Below, piece by piece: positions 1 through 11,073 of a stretch of DNA of 64,000 nucleotides. The stretch lies in NCBI GenBank assembly GCA_000727475.1, contig KL647306.1:895748-959747 (forward strand), read 5' to 3'. Position numbers and translations under genes: made by a program. Position 1 is the stretch's first letter, and each line of letters begins with the position of its first letter. Source of the stretch: Sarcocystis neurona (lineage: Eukaryota > Apicomplexa > Conoidasida > Eucoccidiorida > Sarcocystidae). A model generated the notes under the pieces. It ran no database searches, was not told where the DNA came from, and was given only the letters and a program-made list of their open reading frames with translations.

Positions 1-611
1 CCTGCCCAAAATCACCGAATACAGCGGCGCGCAGGTACCTGGTATACGTAGTTGGCTCATACATACATGAGCATAGACGTATACAGATATGTGTACACAG
101 GTGGTACATCTTTTCTTTCTATATCGGATACGTACGTGTGTCTACAGGGAGATGTACATGTACATACGCACATGTACGTGTATATCCTACATACACACGA
201 CCGCACACAAGCCGACCCATATGCATGGAGTCCTTAGGTTTGGATATAATTAGACAAAACTAACCTACGCAGGTGGACGTCTATGTGCGAGGTGTCGGCG
301 CACCGAACTGTACACACACGTGCAAAGGAGGAGGTGACTTATCCGGCTGGGCAGGTGGACACGTGAACACAGAGGGCAACTTTCGTTCCGATGCTGCGAT
401 CCACCAGGCAGCGGCAGACACGTGATGGGCTTTCGCAAAAAGTGTGGAAAAGACGACCGCGCATGAAAAACCGCAGTTTTTGTGAAGCCTGCCGCCTCTG
501 TTGAGAGACGCAGACGCCGTCTTTTCCTCGTCCCTACATATTCACGGAGCAAGTACCACAACGTGCACAGCCAGCAGTTGCTCTCTCCGCGGTGTGGCAA
601 ACTCTTCCGGT
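1..611. other. no supported gene
   Basis: The first 250 bases are rich in GTATAC, ACATGTAC and CACACG dinucleotide-like sequence typical of the repeat-rich DNA elsewhere in the window. From about 270 to 600 both strands are open for around 110 codons, but neither frame has recognisable content. It may hold 3' sequence of the minus-strand exon at 612-863. Nothing further is supported. Confidence 0.5.
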
Positions 612-863
612 CTATAATTTCTTCAGGACCCTACCAGCTTCCTGAAAGCATCTGTATTTCTTTGTCGTCCACTTCTCACCGGCCTTCGCTCTTCTTACTG
701 CACAAAGGCGTGTCCCCCGCCCCGCCCGTATCTCTCTCTGCATCCTCCTTTCAAAAAGTGACGCGGACGGACCATTTGCTTGGTATACCCGCTGCTCTAC
801 ATCGTCTATCTCCGCCGCGCCAGCAGCTTGCTCCACGTTTCCTACCATTTCCCCCAACCTCGG
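612..863 (-). CDS. possible terminal coding exon, unknown protein
   Basis: On the minus strand the sequence after a CTGCAG acceptor (exon beginning at 863) is open for 83 codons to a TAG at 612-614. The encoded peptide has a mixed, protein-like composition: an acidic stretch around EIDDVEQRVYQ, then a basic part with FERRMQREIRAGRG and a Lys-rich C-terminus ending RVLKKL. There is no homopolymer and no recognised domain. A GTAAGA about 60 codons in could be a donor, so the exon may be shorter. It may be a downstream exon of the gene at 1964-3868, since strand and order fit, but I could not connect the phases. The function is unknown, and a chance ORF cannot be excluded. Confidence 0.35.
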   Translation of the reverse strand, partial: PRLGEMVGNVEQAAGAAEIDDVEQRVYQANGPSASLFERRMQREIRAGRGTRLCAVRRAKAGEKWTTKKYRCFQEAGRVLKKL

Positions 864-1963
864 CTGCAGCTCGCCACCCACGTTTCCACGCGGTGACTAT
901 GTACTACCCGATAGACGCATTTATCGGTGCCCCGTTGTTCCTTTATCCAGTTCTGCACCTGTTGATGGATTATCGCGTGTTCGTCTGTCTATCTGCGTCT
1001 CCTTCATTCTCACTCGTTGCATCTGCCAACACCCACTTCTTTATCGACACGCGCAGCCTTTCTCCTTTCCACCCCCAAGGTAGAATGTTCACCCCTTCCC
1101 TATCAGTCCCACACCTGTGGTAGCAGGTACATCGATAGGAGACGTGTACCACACAGAAGCGTGTGTGGACACTAATCCTACAAGTCGCATTTCTTTGCCT
1201 GGTCAACGTCACTGTTGTCGCCTGTCTTTCACCTTTTCTTCTCCCTTGTGCGGCTCCTACATTTCTTCCTCACAAGCTTCCTGTCTTATATACACACACG
1301 TGTGTTCACTCTTGCACTTGCGCGACAGCACCGACGCGTCCTTTGACGGTCCACGGAAGTGGTGGACACTCGCCTCTCGTTGTGTCCACGGGCAATTCTT
1401 CTACTTGTGCCACTTGTTAATGCCGTGCTTCACCCTTCTTTTCCTCTGACCTGCCTGCTGCTTCTTCAGCTGCACCTCTTTTCCGCAGCTCACCAGGTCC
1501 TCAGTCTCATCCGCCCTCCGTGGGAGTCTTCCCGCCGGCGAGCAAAACTTCCTCTCTGAATATTTGCGAAAACGTGGAGTGCAGATATCACGTCCCCTAG
1601 GCGGTCTTTCTCTCTACACAAATGTACTTCTACGCACGCGTATGCCCCCCCAGGCGCACACAGGCAGATACACCTGGTACAGAGAGAGAGTTGCTGCCGG
1701 CTGTTCCTACAAGACGAATAGGAGCGCCGACATCTGCACAGCCACCTTCCACCTCGGGGGCAGCGTAACGCGCTCAGGCGTCTCCCGTTGTTGCAAATCA
1801 ACTGTCCCTCCACTCTGCTGCTGCTCCCTGTCTCTGTCTTGATCTGTTGTTGACGGCAATTTTTACGTTTTCTCGTTGTCTCGTTCTTTTTCTACGTCGG
1901 AAGAAACCCGTACTGCGTCTGTGTCTCTCGAACGACAGCGATCACGTGCGGAGAGAGAGGAGC
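864..1963. other. no secure gene; pyrimidine-rich on the plus strand
   Basis: The plus strand is strongly C/T-rich (so the minus strand is A/G-rich), with scattered CTTTCTC runs. Plus ORFs here (for example 482-1123) are rich in Ser, Pro and Leu as expected from such composition and are judged non-coding. Apart from the candidate exon at 1494-1555 nothing is supported. Confidence 0.4.
1494..1555 (-). CDS. possible small exon
   Basis: A 62-nt minus-strand segment lies between an acceptor-like TATTCAG and a good donor, CTG|GTGAGC. It is open in two frames; one reads RGSFARRREDSHGGRMRLRT, basic and without homopolymers. It lies downstream of the 1964-3868 ORF on the same strand and could be its next exon if a GTTTAC donor after the residues FDTQ is used. 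That donor is weak. The call rests only on splice-like flanks. Confidence 0.22.
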
Positions 1964-3868
1964 CTACATCGCGACGCTGGACGTAAAAAAAATGATGAGA
2001 AGTATGCGGCCGTTGACAGAGGACCAGTCGTAAACCTGCGTGTCAAATATGAGGGTCGCTTTTCTCCCCGAAGGCCGATTCTTCTTCTTCTTCATGTGTT
2101 CTGCACCAACTCGTCCCTCCCCACTCCCCCCGGCGGCCACCTTCACACGTGCTGCTGCTACTGCTTCTGCGGCTTCTGCTGCTTCGTCTGCCTTTCCCCC
2201 GGGCCTCCGTCCTGGTGTTGCTTCCGGGTCTTGTCTTCTTCCTATGCCGTGTCCCTCGTGACGGTCCAGTAGTAGCGGGGCTGCTGCTGCGGCATCGCGT
2301 GGCTTTCCTCCTGCCGCAGCGCGTCTTCCCTCCGCTTCCACCTGCCCCTCCTCCACCACCTCCGCGGCTGCTGCTGTTGCTTCTGCAGACAGTGAGGACG
2401 TCGCAAGCGTGTCAGCCCAGACACCTGCAGACGGCTCTGCTGCTGTTGCTGCTCTTTGTCGTTCTCCCGCAGACCACGGTTCCGCTGCTGCTGCGGTTGA
2501 CGACGCTCCATCCGACGCTGCGCTCTCTGGCAGGTACGACGAAGAAGAAGAAGACGCAGAATGAGCCGAAGGAGCAGGCGCAGAAGGAGACGAAGAGGGA
2601 GAAGGAACCTGGCTACCGCGGAGAGAGAAGGGGAGGAGCTTCGGGACAGCAGGCCGTGACGCTTGCTGCTCCCTGGCGTTCCTCACGTGCGGTGCCGGCG
2701 CATTTACCACCTGCGCTGCTGTGGCAGGACTCGCAGCAGCAGAAGAGAAATGATCCGCAGGGCTGCCACCTTCACCGATAAGATACACGCCGAAGGCGGC
2801 GAAGCAAAGAAGAGCGTAGAGAAGATAAAAAGAAGAGAGCAACACAGCAAGCTGGGTCGTGACAAACTTTGGGCTGGGTGCGTTGGAGCCGTAGAACGTC
2901 CCTTTGAAAACCCCTGGGAAAGCAGCCTTCTTTTTTGCCTTGCTTGCAGGTGGTCTCCCTCCTCCTTCCGTTTCGACAGCAGAACGGCAACTTCTGCTCT
3001 TCTCTCTCTCCCCCGCACCAGCAGTTGCATACATGTTTTCCGTCCCCTTCTTGCCAGTCGCCGACGGGACCGCCGCACGACCTACGTTCATACTTCGCCT
3101 TCTCGTCCTTTCCGCAGTAGCCGCAGCAGCACCAGAAGGAGCAGCACCAACAGCAGGAGCAGCAGCTGCAGGAGAATCAGGGCCAGCAGTCTGCGCAGCA
3201 GGACCAGGACTCGGGAAATCGCTTGTTTCTTCTTTTCCTTCAACCGTCTGCGCAGTACAGAAGGGCGGGATCTCCTCTCCGTTTCTGCGTGCTGTAGCGG
3301 ACGAAGCAGCAGCTGCAGCAGGGGCACCGGAGCAGACGATTGTCTGCTGTTTTTTAGCCGGCCCTGCAACACCGGCGGCAGAAGGAGCATCGCGTGGTGT
3401 TTCCCATTCAGCGCCACAAGCGTCGGGAGCAGCAGCAGAAGGTGACCCTCTCCGACGTCTACCTCTCCCTACCGCACTGGCTGCAGCAGCAGCAGCAGAG
3501 CTGGTATGTGTGTGCGCCTCGTGAGCAGCGACAGCGGCGCCACAGAGTTCTGCAACGCATGAAGCCGCCGCCTGCAAGGCGGACTCAGAGGCAGCAGGAG
3601 AAATCGCAGCATCAGCGGGATGCAGTACGGGGTCGCCGGGGACAGCAGCAGGAGCAACACCAGAAAGAGATGGAACCGTACCTCTGGGCAGAGAAACGGC
3701 AGCGAGCTCTTCGTCGCTGCTTCCTGCCGTTTCTACATCATTAGATGAACAAGCCAGTTCACTACGTTTCTCTGTCCTCTCGTTGGTCTTGGCAGGGCAT
3801 GCAGGAACAGCACGAGGAAAAAGACTCGCAGAAGACACCAACGACAGCCCGCGGTCCGCGCGTCGCAT
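1964..3868 (-). CDS. Ala/Ser-rich single-pass membrane protein, unknown
   Basis: A 634-codon minus-strand ORF starts at the first in-frame ATG (3868); the frame is open further upstream to 4015 without an ATG, so an upstream exon is possible. The protein is dominated by Ala, Ser and Pro with homopolymer runs (poly-Ala repeatedly, Ser7 near residue 440, clusters of Arg such as GRGRRRRG), the type of homopolymer described for Eimeria proteins. One clear hydrophobic segment, about residues 336-362, contains SSFYLLYALLCFAAFGVYLI and is preceded by basic sequence, so a single membrane span is likely. No catalytic motif or signal peptide was seen. The last 20 residues, after FDTQ, could be read-through into an intron (GTTTAC). 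The opposite strand is also open, but its ORFs are poly-Leu/Arg shadows. Function unknown. Confidence 0.6.
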   Translation of the reverse strand: MRRADRGLSLVSSASLFPRAVPACPAKTNERTEKRSELACSSNDVETAGSSDEELAAVSLPRGTVPSLSGVAPAAVPGDPVLHPADAAISPAASESALQAAASCVAELCGAAVAAHEAHTHTSSAAAAAASAVGRGRRRRGSPSAAAPDACGAEWETPRDAPSAAGVAGPAKKQQTIVCSGAPAAAAASSATARRNGEEIPPFCTAQTVEGKEETSDFPSPGPAAQTAGPDSPAAAAPAVGAAPSGAAAATAERTRRRSMNVGRAAVPSATGKKGTENMYATAGAGEREKSRSCRSAVETEGGGRPPASKAKKKAAFPGVFKGTFYGSNAPSPKFVTTQLAVLLSSFYLLYALLCFAAFGVYLIGEGGSPADHFSSAAASPATAAQVVNAPAPHVRNAREQQASRPAVPKLLPFSLRGSQVPSPSSSPSAPAPSAHSASSSSSSYLPESAASDGASSTAAAAEPWSAGERQRAATAAEPSAGVWADTLATSSLSAEATAAAAEVVEEGQVEAEGRRAAAGGKPRDAAAAAPLLLDRHEGHGIGRRQDPEATPGRRPGGKADEAAEAAEAVAAARVKVAAGGSGEGRVGAEHMKKKKNRPSGRKATLIFDTQVYDWSSVNGRILLIIFFTSSVAM

Positions 3869-4015
3869 CGCGAAGCTCCGTTCTTTTCCGCAGCACCGGA
3901 TGAGGAAGAGGATACTGTCCGGGAACGCAGCAACGAATGAAGAATAGGATCGTAGAACAAAGGCAAGAGACGAATTGCAGGGAGGAAGGCAGCGGAGAAA
4001 GGCGAAACCAAGCAC

Positions 4016-6490
4016 GGGTCGGGAGAAGAAAGACGAAAAGGATGTACAACGTATACGGAGGAGAGGGAGCTAACGAGAAACGGTGATTAACAGGCGGGAG
4101 GAAAAGACGAAAGCGGAGGGAAGCACAGGGACGAGAACATGACACGGGAGGAGAAGGTGAAGAAACGTAAGGCGGTAGGGGGGACGGAGAGGGGGAGCCG
4201 GCAACAAGCAGGAAGAAGAAGGAACAGAGAAACGTAGAGGCGGATAGAGAAGAACGACCGAAAAGCAGAAGGAAGAAATAGATTGCAACAGAAAGCCACA
4301 GGAGGAGAAATGAAAATCTCCGATTGGTAGTGACGGGACGCCTACGTAGTAATCCCAGGTGCTACACGGCTTCAGAAGGGCAAAAGATGAGAAGAGAGCA
4401 GAAAAACTAACTTTTCACGCAAAACGCTGCAGCCGGTGAGTGCTTAGAGAAATTAGATCTCTATGGCATGGGTTTCTTTGTGTGTGTTGGAGAGGTTTGC
4501 TGCAGCACACATGGGGAGCCTACCACACGACTTTGGTGCCCGCGGTCGACAAAGGAAGAGAGGAAATTGTATACTCCGTCTTCCCTTTTGGCAACCCCAA
4601 CAATTGAAGCTGGTGAGGGACGCGGACAAGATGTCGTGCACACTAGAAAGACGAGAAGTTATGCGGTAGAGAGAAGAGAAAAAAACATAGCATCCCTGGA
4701 TACGGCGCATCTACAGATAGTGAAGGGGACCGTGAAGACCTCCTGCAGTATACGTAAATTCACGATGGAGGGCAGACAGACTGGTGCACCGTAATAAGAA
4801 TACTAGTAGTAGTAGTGGAGGAAAAGCATCTTCAAGTCGAGCAAACGGGAGGGCATCGGACGGTGATGCAGGACGCATCGCATGAATGTCTTGTAGATCG
4901 CCGTAGCCAGGTGAGTTGGTCAGAACCGGCCCTTGCGCAAGCAGTACAACATGTATGTAGACGAAGGAAAAAAAAACTATACAGTAATTCTATAAGGACG
5001 TACAAATGGCAGTAAACGACTAAGGTATACACCAGCACATCTGTGTATTTGCACGGTGAGTGGGAGGTGTCAATTTCTTCCCCGAACGACAGATATCCTA
5101 TAATACACCAGGGAAAAGACTTCTCACTTTGTGATAAGTTGACATCCGTTTCAACTGAGTAAAGCAAGCGAAAGGAAATAAAGTGACACTCTGCTTGGGA
5201 CGTGTTCGACAGTAGCGGCAGCTGCGCCATACGTAAACGACGGTCGCCGCTGGCCCGGCTGCTGCGCTCTCTTGCGGGTGGTGGAAAGGAGTCGTAGTAG
5301 ACAACTCTTTTATCACCAGCTGACTGCTTTCTTGTACCAGTTTACATGTGGCGAAACAGAGACTCGGCTACCCGAAACAGGCGGCTTAGTGCTGGATTAC
5401 ACGCAGGACGCGTCTACTTCTTCATGCCTCTGTCCTGTGGACAGAACTTGGCGCGGCCTACGTGAGAACAATTCAGTTACATTGCCCTAGTCTGTGAATA
5501 CGTATATGAATCCTTATAGATTAGGTAGCTACTCTCACTGCTGTTGTACATGTCGAGTACATGCATGTTGCTATTGCAAATGTGGTAAGGGGCGTTAGTA
5601 CGAGTCCACGGCTGTGTGCGTAGTGGCAATAAAGTAGTGCTATCAATGTCAAGAGTGACAGAAACGGACGCAGCAATACGCGTAGTGCTCCTACTTCTGT
5701 GAAGGTGTACTTCTTCAGTGATGTAGGTGGGGATACTCGTGACAGGATGTGCGTGTATGCCTTGCGTATGCATACTTATTTCTTGTCAGATCTCTCTCTC
5801 ACGTGTACGAAGTAGACATACATGTATACGTACACACCAGTAGGACATTAGCGTGTGTACACGAGAAAGAATGATGCACGGCGGGTACGTATGCAGCGGG
5901 CTGTGTCTGCGTAAGAGAATGCGTAAGTATACCAAAGTGTACCATGCGTAACTACACGATGGTATCACCGTTAAGATACGTCGAGAACGCATCTATATAC
6001 CTATATATATATTATATATATATAGATATATGTATACATACGGGAGAGTGTTGACGAATTACAAACGGATATATGTATACTGGTACGTGCCAGTGTCCCT
6101 GCACACACATCGGTAGTGTTTTTCCTTGTAGCTCTATTCCCAACTCTGTTTTTTCAGCATATTCATGTGATCAACAAGTGAGTTCTATGAACCACCGGTC
6201 TGCTGCAATTATTTCTCGGAAAGTGTGAGTACACTCGATGTGCTGTTTATCGCACTTGAAGTCCTAGCCGTAACGCCGCATTACTATCACCGTCATCGTT
6301 ATAGATAGTAGAATAGGGCAGTAAAAGTGTCCATGTATCATTACCGCCTGCTGGGAGAGCAGGAACACTCTCCGTAAGGCAAACCCATGGAGAGAAGGAA
6401 CAAAAGCAGATGAGCTGCTGAGCTTCTCACTAATGGCTCTTCCCACCAAGTGTCACCGCACTTCCGTACGCAGTTTTCATAGTTTTTTTA
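4016..6490. other. no secure gene
   Basis: Positions 4016-4320 are purine-rich on the plus strand. A plus ORF at 4468-4794 (108 codons, ATG) and an antisense minus ORF at 4453-4710 overlap; neither has a recognisable domain and at this length chance ORFs are expected. Three GTAs in a row at 4804-4814 and a TATA-rich palindromic stretch at 5993-6035 are the main simple-sequence features. I see no RNA gene. Confidence 0.4.
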
Positions 6491-6508
6491 GTCACACTTC
6501 ATGCCGAC

Positions 6509-7064
6509 TTAAGTATACATCAAAGTACGGTAGCGAAGTAGCGGGAGTCCGGTCTCCACTGCTACTACGCATATAGTTAGTTTTACTACGGAATTGTCCA
6601 GAAGTACTGTGATAGGACACACACAGGACACTGCATCGTATGTGCGGCTGCGGCTGCTGCAGTACAGAGTGTCTTTTCCCAGGCTGTTGCGGCTGTTTGC
6701 CTGAGTAGCGCAGGTGTACATCTGCTCCGGCGACAACAGCCAGACAGCGTCTTGCTGAAGCTGCATGCATCGCTCTAGTTCACCAGCCATGCGGCTGCCC
6801 GTTCCGTTCTATGATAACAGCTGCTGCTGCAGCACTCTTCCTGATGACGATTATACATTCTGCCGCTGCTACAGCAGGTGAAGCAGTGCTGCTGCTGCAG
6901 TAGCCATCTTCGTGAAGCGCCATCATAACTCCTGGAGCGTGTGCCACTGCTACAGATACACGCGCGCTGCTGCTGCTCCAGTTCTCATCCAGCTGTGCGA
7001 GCATCCCTGTATCTTCACTTCCGCGTCTACAGCAGATGGAGCACTGCTGACGCTGCAGCAGCAC
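6509..7064 (-). CDS. possible coding exons with Ser/Ala runs
   Basis: Two overlapping minus-strand frames are open here. The upstream one (7064 to 6780) contains Ser and Ala runs and ends next to a good donor, GCTG|GTGAAC, within IERNGQPHGW. The downstream one (6790 to 6509) begins with ATG, overlaps that donor, and reads MAGELERCMQLQQDAVWLL followed by mixed sequence for 93 codons. They may be alternatives, or one may be a shadow of the other. Position and strand would suit downstream exons of the 7693-7929 ORF, but I could not fix acceptors. Function unknown. Confidence 0.3.
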
Positions 7065-7692
7065 GCGGCTTTCTCTATGAGGATCGCTATCCTTCGCTGC
7101 ACCAGCAGCGGTGTACGATTACGCAGTTGTGCCTACATGTGCTGCTGACCCTGGTGCTTCTCTGAGCGACTGTTGTGCCTGAATTTTATTCAATGCCGTG
7201 GCGCTGGTATTATTGATACCGACGGAGGTGTTCCATTTTTCTCTCCATGTTTAACCAAGGGCAACGTATGTATGCGTCCACCAGTAACCGTATTTAACAA
7301 ATAAATACCGAGCTTGTGGACACCTACGGAGAGAGAGAGAGAAAGGACAAGGACAGGGAGACCCACAGACCTCGACGCAGGTGAATATACACGAAGAAAA
7401 TGGGCGTTCATGTGTGTATCGTGAGGCCGGGAGTGCGTCAGCGGTTGCAGCACTCGCAGCGCTTCGCTTTCTTTGACGTTGAAAAATACGAAATGTCTTG
7501 CAATAACGTACACACCGAGGTCTTTACCGACGCATGCCGCATGTATGCATGTACCGACATACAGAAAACAGAGTGTCAGTCTAGATCCGTATCCACGCGT
7601 ATGAGTGTCTACACATGTACATATATAGACACACACACACATATATACACACACGTATATATCAGAAAAAGTTCGTAGCACGGGCGGGCTTT

Positions 7693-7929
7693 CTAAGTGC
7701 GAGACAGCGCACCGTAGCTCTGCCGAAGCGAATCGCCGAAGACCTGCTTCGCGTCCATCTCATCATCGTCGACTCCTACTCTTGCTTCGTCTGTTGCTGC
7801 TGCTGTTGCAGCTACTTCTTCCGTAGTAGTCGCCGTTCCTGCTGCTCCTGCGGCTGCAACTAGATCACTGTCTTCTCTCTCCTGCATCATTGTAGACAGA
7901 GAGCTTCGCCCTCCCAATGTCGGAGGCAT
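7693..7929 (-). CDS. small acidic Ala/Thr-rich protein or first exon
   Basis: An ATG-initiated ORF of 78 codons. It opens MPPTLGGRSSLSTMMQERED, passes through an Ala/Thr-rich homopolymeric region, then an acidic segment (GVDDDEMDAKQ) and ends FGDSLRQSYGALSRT. The switch from low-complexity Ala/Thr to an acidic, hydrophilic tail is typical of coccidian coding sequence and unlike the surrounding AC/GT microsatellite DNA. A GTGCGC in the codons following RQSY could be a donor, so this may be only the first exon of a longer minus-strand gene. No domain was recognised. The antisense frame is Cys/Ser-rich and judged a shadow. Confidence 0.42.
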   Translation of the reverse strand: MPPTLGGRSSLSTMMQEREDSDLVAAAGAAGTATTTEEVAATAAATDEARVGVDDDEMDAKQVFGDSLRQSYGALSRT

Positions 7930-10905
7930 TTCTTTTACCTACAAAAGCTCGTCTTTTCACGTCCCCGTGCGTCGCACGGCTTACACAACGGTATCACCCT
8001 ACAGAGACGCTATATATAAATCCGTGCGTGCCTCGCGTGTATATCGTCAACTAGTGTGGCAAGTAAGCGGACATCCACGTCTTATACACGCTCGCAGACA
8101 ACCAGGTAAATATATATCACACGCATGCTTCTAGTGAAGATGTAAATTCCTACACAAGTGTAATATATTTGTGCACACGTCTTTGTGTGACACAGTCACA
8201 GCGGGTGTGCACGCACTACTGATACACAAACGTATACTACCTCTATATATACAAGGTCAAACACAGATGAATATACCGTACAGATAGCACGAACAGTTTA
8301 TATATAGAACGTGGTTTTCACGTACACACGCCAGAAAATATCCATTTGTAGCTCCCGTCAAACAACCGAGAGAACGCATGCAAATACACGGAACCGTGCT
8401 TACATCACTAACTACGCAAGATACGCATCCACACCACACCACACGCGACACGTATATGCGAATATATATATATACATATATATATTTTCATACGTCGGCT
8501 TTTGGGTGACACACATACGCGTGTGTCTTTCTGAATTTCAGACGGCCTGACACTACCGTGTGTAGATGTACGTAGCTCAGAGGTTGGGAGCTCGGCATAC
8601 AGATCTACACACACACACAACTATACACATATATATCAAGGGGCGGCAGGAAGATGGGAGCAAAAGTTTCACAGCTGGCACGCACATACGTAAACATATC
8701 CACACAGCGAAACGTACATATGTACATACATGTATGCCTGGACAAATGTGGAATATATATATCTATATGTGTATGTCTGGTTACATACCTATTTATATGT
8801 CTGAACACATACGTATACGTGTAGCTACGCGTGGGCATATATGCCTATGCATGATGTTCCACTCTCTGCGGACGGCTTACTTAGTAGGTGTCTGCCTGAC
8901 TTTCCGTATGTACACTTCATTAGGTAGACCCTTGAGTGTTTGGCAGCTTCTTTCATGTAAGTGGATCACACTTGCTGCCTGCTCTTCTGGGTGGGAGTGC
9001 TGTTCTTTAATAATGCGCATAAAAGAGGAGAACTCGACTGTCGCGTTTTGACTGTGAACCTCAGCCCACAGGCCTCTTCCGTGATGTGTAGCAGAAATGA
9101 CCTCTCAAAAGCCTGCGGCTGTCCTGAGACTCCATGCGTTCTTCCACGTACAGATACACACACCCATGTGGGCTGTACTTTTGTGCATGAGTGCGGTTGC
9201 GTAGAAGATGCAGGAACTGATCTGCTTGTATGCACACACGTATGCGCATACGCGTACGTACTGATCCCCAGCCAGGTGTGCCTACATAGAGAGAGGGAAC
9301 GAAAGGAAAACCGCAAAGTGACACGTCACACGCGCCGTGGAGTGTTTCTGTACAATAGCTTGTCCTTAGCGTGCAACACCACGTCGCTACGCTCCGCAGA
9401 CAGCCCTCCGTGTTCCCTGTTTTCCCGCTGCTATTGCTGCTAACACGAACGCTGGGAACCCACAGGGACGGCGCACGCGTGCTGCGGCTACTACACCCTG
9501 CACACACAGCCTGCAAGTGGCTGGTGGCGTAGAGACACCCCGCAGCGACGCGCGGTGTACGTACACCCGGTGGCTGTGTGACGCACATACACGTTATCCA
9601 GTCATACACTCTACGTCCGCCAGAGAGAGGCAGCGGGACGGTGTCCATACACACGACGTGTGCGGCGCCACGGTGTACATACACACGCGACGCATCGGTA
9701 CGGCGTACACATGCGCAGCAGACGAATCCACAGTGCCTTTCTCCTTCCCCCCAGTTCTGTTGTCTTTCTGTGGCCCGCTGGCGCCGCTGGATCCTATTCA
9801 GACGGAGGCGTACATTCCCATACTTGCAACACGCTGCACCTGAAATTGGTGCATGCATGCGAAGACTATTAATAAATAGTAGTCTATTGTTATTATTGAT
9901 AATAAAGAAGCACCTTACATACCTACAGACGTAAAGGCTGGACGAAGAAGAGACGCACCTTCACACCCGCATGTATTCGTCACCCGTGCAACACACACGC
10001 CCGGGTCTTGCGGCCTACAATTCAGATAGATGTACTCAGGCACGTGCCTCTTTCGATCTGCCTAAAGACCTCCCAGTGCACATATATATATATATATAGG
10101 TACATTTTCTCCTGCATGCTTCACTCTCTCACGCTCAATTACACGTACACACGTACGGCACGACCTCCTACACGTGTCTAATATTGACACACATAAATAC
10201 ACGTATATATGTACAGCGAAAGAGATGTATGTCTCTCCATACATACGTATATTCTGACGCCTGAGGACTTACGTGGACGTACGGGGAAGACAGAGACGAA
10301 TATAACCGCGTCTACGAAATAAAAGGTGCATATACGGATGTACTGACATCTGCCTACGTCTACACAGAAAGGCAGATATATTACTGAGACACAGATATGT
10401 ATGTGTATGTTTCTGTGCGTATATACGAAATACATGTTCATGGTTATATGGGTATATACTCCACCGACCCCTGCGCCAGCACATATATATACTGACCCGT
10501 ACACATTGTATAAGCATAGCATATAAACCTATATGTATCACCCGTGGCCACTCCCCATACTTCTCTGCATATCACTGTCGCCGAGAACGTGCGCGTACAA
10601 TCATACAAAATCAGCAGTCAGGCTCCTGCCTGACTCTACATATTCGTTTATACATATAATTACATATATAGAACAGGTGGAGAGAGCTTCACTTTTTTAT
10701 CCTTGTGTATCTCTATACCAGTGCACACGTACTCCCATGCCGATGCAGACGCAGAGGCCTCCTAGATCTACACACACATGTATATACACACACGTGTAGA
10801 GAAGGACACAGCGGCGGCGTCTAATAACCTCTGATAACATGTGTAGACACGTGTACACACTCGGCCCTACGAGACGCAATAGTAGCAGAGCAAACTACGT
10901 GGCTG
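7930..10905. other. repeat-rich spacer
   Basis: This is dominated by TATATA, ACGTGT and CACACA microsatellite sequence, with no secure ORF. The 265-codon minus ORF at 9061-9858 has no domain and looks compositional. One segment, 9061-9123, sits between CTCAG and an in-frame TGA and would fit in phase as an alternative last exon of the RAP gene if the GTGCGT following the codons EAYLQ in the exon at 10906-11073 is used as a donor. That would replace the last eight residues with about 20 others. I regard it as possible but unproven. Confidence 0.4.
9061..9123 (-). CDS. possible alternative last exon of RAP gene
   Basis: The 63-nt segment follows an acceptor-like GTCTCAG and reads DSRRLLRGHFCYTSRKRPVG before TGA, in phase 0. 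The exon at 10906-11073 contains CAG|GTGCGT in phase 0, so the two would join in frame. The intron would be about 1.8 kb. Evidence is limited to phase and splice signals. Confidence 0.2.
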   Translation of the reverse strand, partial: DSRRLLRGHFCYTSRKRPVG

Positions 10906-11073
10906 TCAAGTAGACACCGCGGCGCGACGCACCTGCAAATAGGCTTCCTCCTCCCGCGCCGCAGCAAACTGCTGCGCAGCTCGGCGGCCGAATGCCCAAA
11001 GAAAGCGCTGCCGGTCTTCCTGCGTCTGCAGCTCTGCCCATTCGAAGTACGGCAGTACGCACACCGACATCCC
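10906..11073 (-). CDS. RAP gene exon 8 (end of RAP domain, stop)
   Basis: The exon follows GTGCAG and opens GMSVCVLPYFEWAELQTQED, the usual v-x-vpyyeW segment that closes a RAP domain, then RQRFLWAFGRRAAQQFAAAR and a TGA at 10906-10908. The coding part is only 55 codons, so simple ORF searches miss it. A GTGCGT inside could be a donor to a further exon. Confidence 0.8.
   Translation of the reverse strand, partial: GMSVCVLPYFEWAELQTQEDRQRFLWAFGRRAAQQFAAAREEEAYLQVRRAAVST

Noticed and set aside
2149..2781. Plus-strand 210-codon Leu-rich ORF
   Set aside because: Shadow of the Ala/Ser-rich minus-strand ORF; Leu runs arise from the complementary GC-rich triplets.
9061..9858. Minus-strand 265-codon ORF
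   Set aside because: No domain, Cys/Val/Arg-rich composition typical of GTGTAC-type DNA. Only its last 21 codons are kept as a possible alternative exon.
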